A DNA stretch of 64,000 nucleotides from the NCBI GenBank assembly GCA_051875715.1, contig JBJEHD010000007.1, positions 18,212-82,211 of the forward strand. The letters are read 5' to 3'. Every line of letters starts with the position of its first letter. The stretch's first letter is position 1. Below the pieces are notes generated by a model. That model was given only the letters and a program-made list of their open reading frames with translations. It was not told where the DNA came from and made no database searches. Below, one piece after another: positions 61,434-64,000 of the stretch. The translations under genes were made by a program, and so were the position numbers. This stretch comes from DYCT01 sp051875715. Lineage in GTDB: Bacteria; Bacteroidota; Bacteroidia; Bacteroidales; Bacteroidaceae.

Positions 61434-63896
61434 ATGAACATCAGTTATAACTGGTTAAAAGAGTACGTCAATTTCGATTTGACGGCAGAGGAAGTGGCTG
61501 CGGCCCTCACCTCCATCGGCCTCGAAACCGGCGGAGTGGAAGAGGTGCAGACCATCAAGGGCGGACTGGAGGGCATCGTCGTGGGCGAAGTGCTGACGTG
61601 CGTGCCTCATCCCAATTCGGACCACATGCACATCACCACCGTGAACCTCGGAAGTGGCGAACCGGTGCAGATTGTCTGTGGAGCGGCCAACGTGGCTGCC
61701 GGACAGAAAGTGATGGTCGCCACCCTGGGAACGAAACTGTATGATGGCGACGAGTGCTTCACCATCAAGAAGTCGAAACTGCGCGGCGTAGAGTCGAACG
61801 GCATGATTTGCGCAGAGGATGAGATAGGCGTCGGCACGAGCCACGACGGAATCATCGTGCTGCCCGCCGAGACCGAAGCGGGCACACTGGCCAAGGACTA
61901 CTACCAGATAAAGAGCGACTATGTGCTCGAAGTGGACATCACGCCGAACCGGGCAGACGCCTGCTCGCACTACGGGGTGGCACGCGACCTCTACGCCTAT
62001 CTGGTACAGCAGGGCCTGCCGGCCGAACTGAAACGTCCGTCGGTCGACGCCTTCAAGGTGGACAATCACGACCGGGACATCCGCATCACGGTGGAGAACG
62101 AAGAGGCCTGCCCGCGCTACGCCGGCGTGACGGTGAGCGGCGTGACGGTGAAGGAAAGCCCGGCCTGGCTGCAAGACAAATTGCGCACCATCGGGCTGCG
62201 CCCCATCAACAACGTGGTGGACATCACCAACTACATCGTTCATGCCTTCGGACAGCCGTTGCATTGCTTCGACGCCGCTAAGATAAAAGGTAACCACGTG
62301 CGCGTACGTACGATGCCGAAAGGCACGAAGTTCGTAACGCTCGACGAAGTGGAACGCGAACTGGACGAAAGAGACCTGACCATCGGCAACGAGGATGAAC
62401 CCATGTGCTTGGCAGGCGTGTTTGGCGGATTGGACTCCGGCAGCACGGAGGCCACGACGGACGTCTTCCTGGAAAGTGCCTACTTCCATCCCACCTGGGT
62501 GCGCAAGACGGCGCGCCGGCACGGACTGAACACCGACGCTTCGTTCCGTTTCGAACGGGGCATCGATCCGAACAACGTGGTGTACTGCCTCAAACTGGCT
62601 GCCCTGATGGTGAAGGAACTGGCCGGCGGCACTATCTCGTCCGAGATTCACGACATCTGCCCCGTTCCGTTCGAGGACTTCATCGTCGACCTGAAATATG
62701 CTTACGTACGCGACCTGATCGGGAAGGAAATCCCGGTGGAGACCATCAAGCGCATCGTAGCCAGTCTGGAGATGAAAACGTTGGAAGAAACGGCCGAAGG
62801 ACTCCGCCTGGCCGTGCCTCCATATCGTGTGGACGTGCAGCGTCCGTGCGACGTAGTGGAAGACATCCTGCGTATCTATGGATACAACAACGTGGAAATA
62901 CCCACCACGCTGAAGTCGAGTCTGACCACGAAGACCGATGTGGACCGCTCGCACAAACTGCAGAACCTGGTGTCGGAGCAACTGGTGGGTTGCGGATTCA
63001 ACGAAATCCTCAATAACTCGCTCACCAAAGCCGCCTATTATGAAGGTTCGGAGGCTTGTCCGGCCGAGCATCTGGTACGACTGCTAAACCCCCTGAGCGC
63101 AGATTTGAACTGCATGCGGCAGACGTTGCTGTTCGGCGGGCTGGAAAGCATCAACCGAAACGCCAATCGCAAGAACGCCGACCTGAAATTCTTCGAGTTC
63201 GGCAACTGCTACTATTTCCACGAAGAAAAACGGACAGCCGAGAAGGTACTCTCGCCCTATTCGGAAGACTACCATCTGGGCTTGTGGCTGACCGGCAAAC
63301 GGGTGGCGAACTCGTGGGCACATCCCGACGAAAACAGCACGGTGTACGAACTGAAAGCCTACGTGGAAAACATCCTGCGCCGATTGGGCTTCGACCTGCG
63401 CCGACTTACGACGGGGGCGTATGCCGACGACCTGCTGGCAACGGGCTTGACCTATTACACCCCCGGCGGAAAACGTCTGGCCGTGATGGGCATCGTGGCA
63501 CGCAAACAACTGAAACGGTTCGATATCGATGCGGACGTGTTCTATGCCGACCTGAACTGGAAAGAACTGATGAAGGCCAGCCGTTCGGCCAAGGTCAACT
63601 TCAAGGAATTGTCTAAATTCCCCGCCGTGAAGCGCGACCTGGCCTTGCTGCTCGACAAACAGGTGCCTTTCGCCGACATCGAAAAGATAGCCTTCGACAC
63701 GGAAAAGAAATTGCTGCGTGAGGTGACGCTGTTCGACGTATATGAAGGCAAGAACCTGGAGGCCGGCAAGAAATCGTATGCCGTCAGCTTCCTGCTGCAG
63801 GACGAAACGCAGACGCTGAACGAAAAGCAGATTGATAAAATCATGTCCAAACTGATTGCCAACCTGCAGGCGAAACTGAACGCCAAACTGAGATAA
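61434..63896 (+). CDS. pheT: Phenylalanyl-tRNA synthetase beta subunit
   Basis: 820 residues, usual length. Landmarks: MNISYNWLKEYVNFDLT start, the tRNA-binding EMAP/OB domain (about 40-150), the B3/B4 editing region with RPINNVVDITNYI, B5, the catalytic-like B6/B7 region near residues 480-680, and the C-terminal anticodon-binding FDX-ACB domain ending the chain. It pairs with PheS, which is not in this window. The frame open to 61335 lies upstream of the -7 box. YebC follows after 42 bases. Confidence 0.96.
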   Translation: MNISYNWLKEYVNFDLTAEEVAAALTSIGLETGGVEEVQTIKGGLEGIVVGEVLTCVPHPNSDHMHITTVNLGSGEPVQIVCGAANVAAGQKVMVATLGTKLYDGDECFTIKKSKLRGVESNGMICAEDEIGVGTSHDGIIVLPAETEAGTLAKDYYQIKSDYVLEVDITPNRADACSHYGVARDLYAYLVQQGLPAELKRPSVDAFKVDNHDRDIRITVENEEACPRYAGVTVSGVTVKESPAWLQDKLRTIGLRPINNVVDITNYIVHAFGQPLHCFDAAKIKGNHVRVRTMPKGTKFVTLDEVERELDERDLTIGNEDEPMCLAGVFGGLDSGSTEATTDVFLESAYFHPTWVRKTARRHGLNTDASFRFERGIDPNNVVYCLKLAALMVKELAGGTISSEIHDICPVPFEDFIVDLKYAYVRDLIGKEIPVETIKRIVASLEMKTLEETAEGLRLAVPPYRVDVQRPCDVVEDILRIYGYNNVEIPTTLKSSLTTKTDVDRSHKLQNLVSEQLVGCGFNEILNNSLTKAAYYEGSEACPAEHLVRLLNPLSADLNCMRQTLLFGGLESINRNANRKNADLKFFEFGNCYYFHEEKRTAEKVLSPYSEDYHLGLWLTGKRVANSWAHPDENSTVYELKAYVENILRRLGFDLRRLTTGAYADDLLATGLTYYTPGGKRLAVMGIVARKQLKRFDIDADVFYADLNWKELMKASRSAKVNFKELSKFPAVKRDLALLLDKQVPFADIEKIAFDTEKKLLREVTLFDVYEGKNLEAGKKSYAVSFLLQDETQTLNEKQIDKIMSKLIANLQAKLNAKLR

Positions 63897-63938
63897 AAAA
63901 CATCTAAAATCAAAATCACACTAAAAAATACACTACCA

Positions 63939-64000
63939 ATGGGAAGAGCGTTTGAATACAGAAAAGCTACCAAACTGAAAAGATGGGGCCACATGGCCAA
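63939..64000 (+). CDS. YebC/PmpR-family protein, 5' end only
   Basis: Only the first 20 codons are in the window: MGRAFEYRKATKLKRWGHMA. This matches the start of Bacteroidota YebC/PmpR proteins, DNA-binding or translation-related factors (TACO1 family). The start lies 42 bases after pheT, so the two are probably co-transcribed. Confidence 0.75.
   Translation, partial: MGRAFEYRKATKLKRWGHMA

Overview
The window is chromosomal DNA from a GC-rich member of the Bacteroidales, most likely Bacteroidaceae. Three things point there. Promoters carry the Bacteroidota -7 element TAnnTTTG, with more than twenty good copies 5-75 bases (mostly 20-40) before a start codon. The gene content is typical: serine palmitoyltransferase, class III fructose-bisphosphatase, Omp28 and DUF6029 proteins, a PIG-L-fused NagB-like protein and DUF5063. 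Many products have Bacteroidota-type signal peptides or lipoprotein signals. No rRNA, tRNA, CRISPR array or complete insertion sequence was seen.

Layout. 1-14.9 kb: end of a NagB/PIG-L gene, two small unknown genes, a PIF1-like helicase fused to TPRs, a Sua5/YciO protein, class III FBPase, PBP1A, FolK, KdsB, an M16-like protein without its zinc motif, a 14-repeat MORN protein, an AT-richer DUF1016 nuclease-like gene that looks acquired, and a HAD phosphatase. 14.9-16 kb: a gene-poor gap with a 22-nt periodic repeat. 16-24.5 kb: six same-strand genes for exported proteins: beta-propeller with OmpA-like end, TPR-caspase, two carboxypeptidase-regulatory/beta-barrel proteins, an LPP20-like protein and a DUF4384 protein. 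This is the most novel-looking locus. 24.5-25.2 kb: a gap with a remnant-like element bounded by inverted repeats and a REPIN-like palindrome pair.

25.2-33 kb: HAD hydrolase, PanB, an MFS permease, EngB, an FlK-like thioesterase, then an envelope operon TlpA-DUF6029-Omp28-sorting-domain protein closed by a strong terminator. 33-39.7 kb: TrxB, LolA-like, FtsK (minus), then DUF5063, a 3'-5' exonuclease and an RlmI-like methyltransferase (plus). 39.7-40.07 kb: a possible small RNA and a second palindrome pair. 40-49.2 kb (minus): RND pump and adaptor, LptF/G-type permease, Tgt, Lon. 49.3-64 kb: TrmN6-like methyltransferase, lipid kinase divergent from serine palmitoyltransferase, UDP-sugar dehydrogenase, a second 22-nt repeat array, RmuC, a small lipoprotein, MenA, a CPBP protease, IspE, DnaB, a porin, PheT and the start of YebC.

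Most of the window is housekeeping: envelope building (PBP1A, KdsB, LptF/G, LolA, sphingolipid), coenzymes (FolK, PanB, MenA, IspE), and replication, repair and translation (DnaB, FtsK, RmuC, PheT, Tgt, EngB). The accessory interest is concentrated in the exported caspase cluster and in three families of non-coding repeats.
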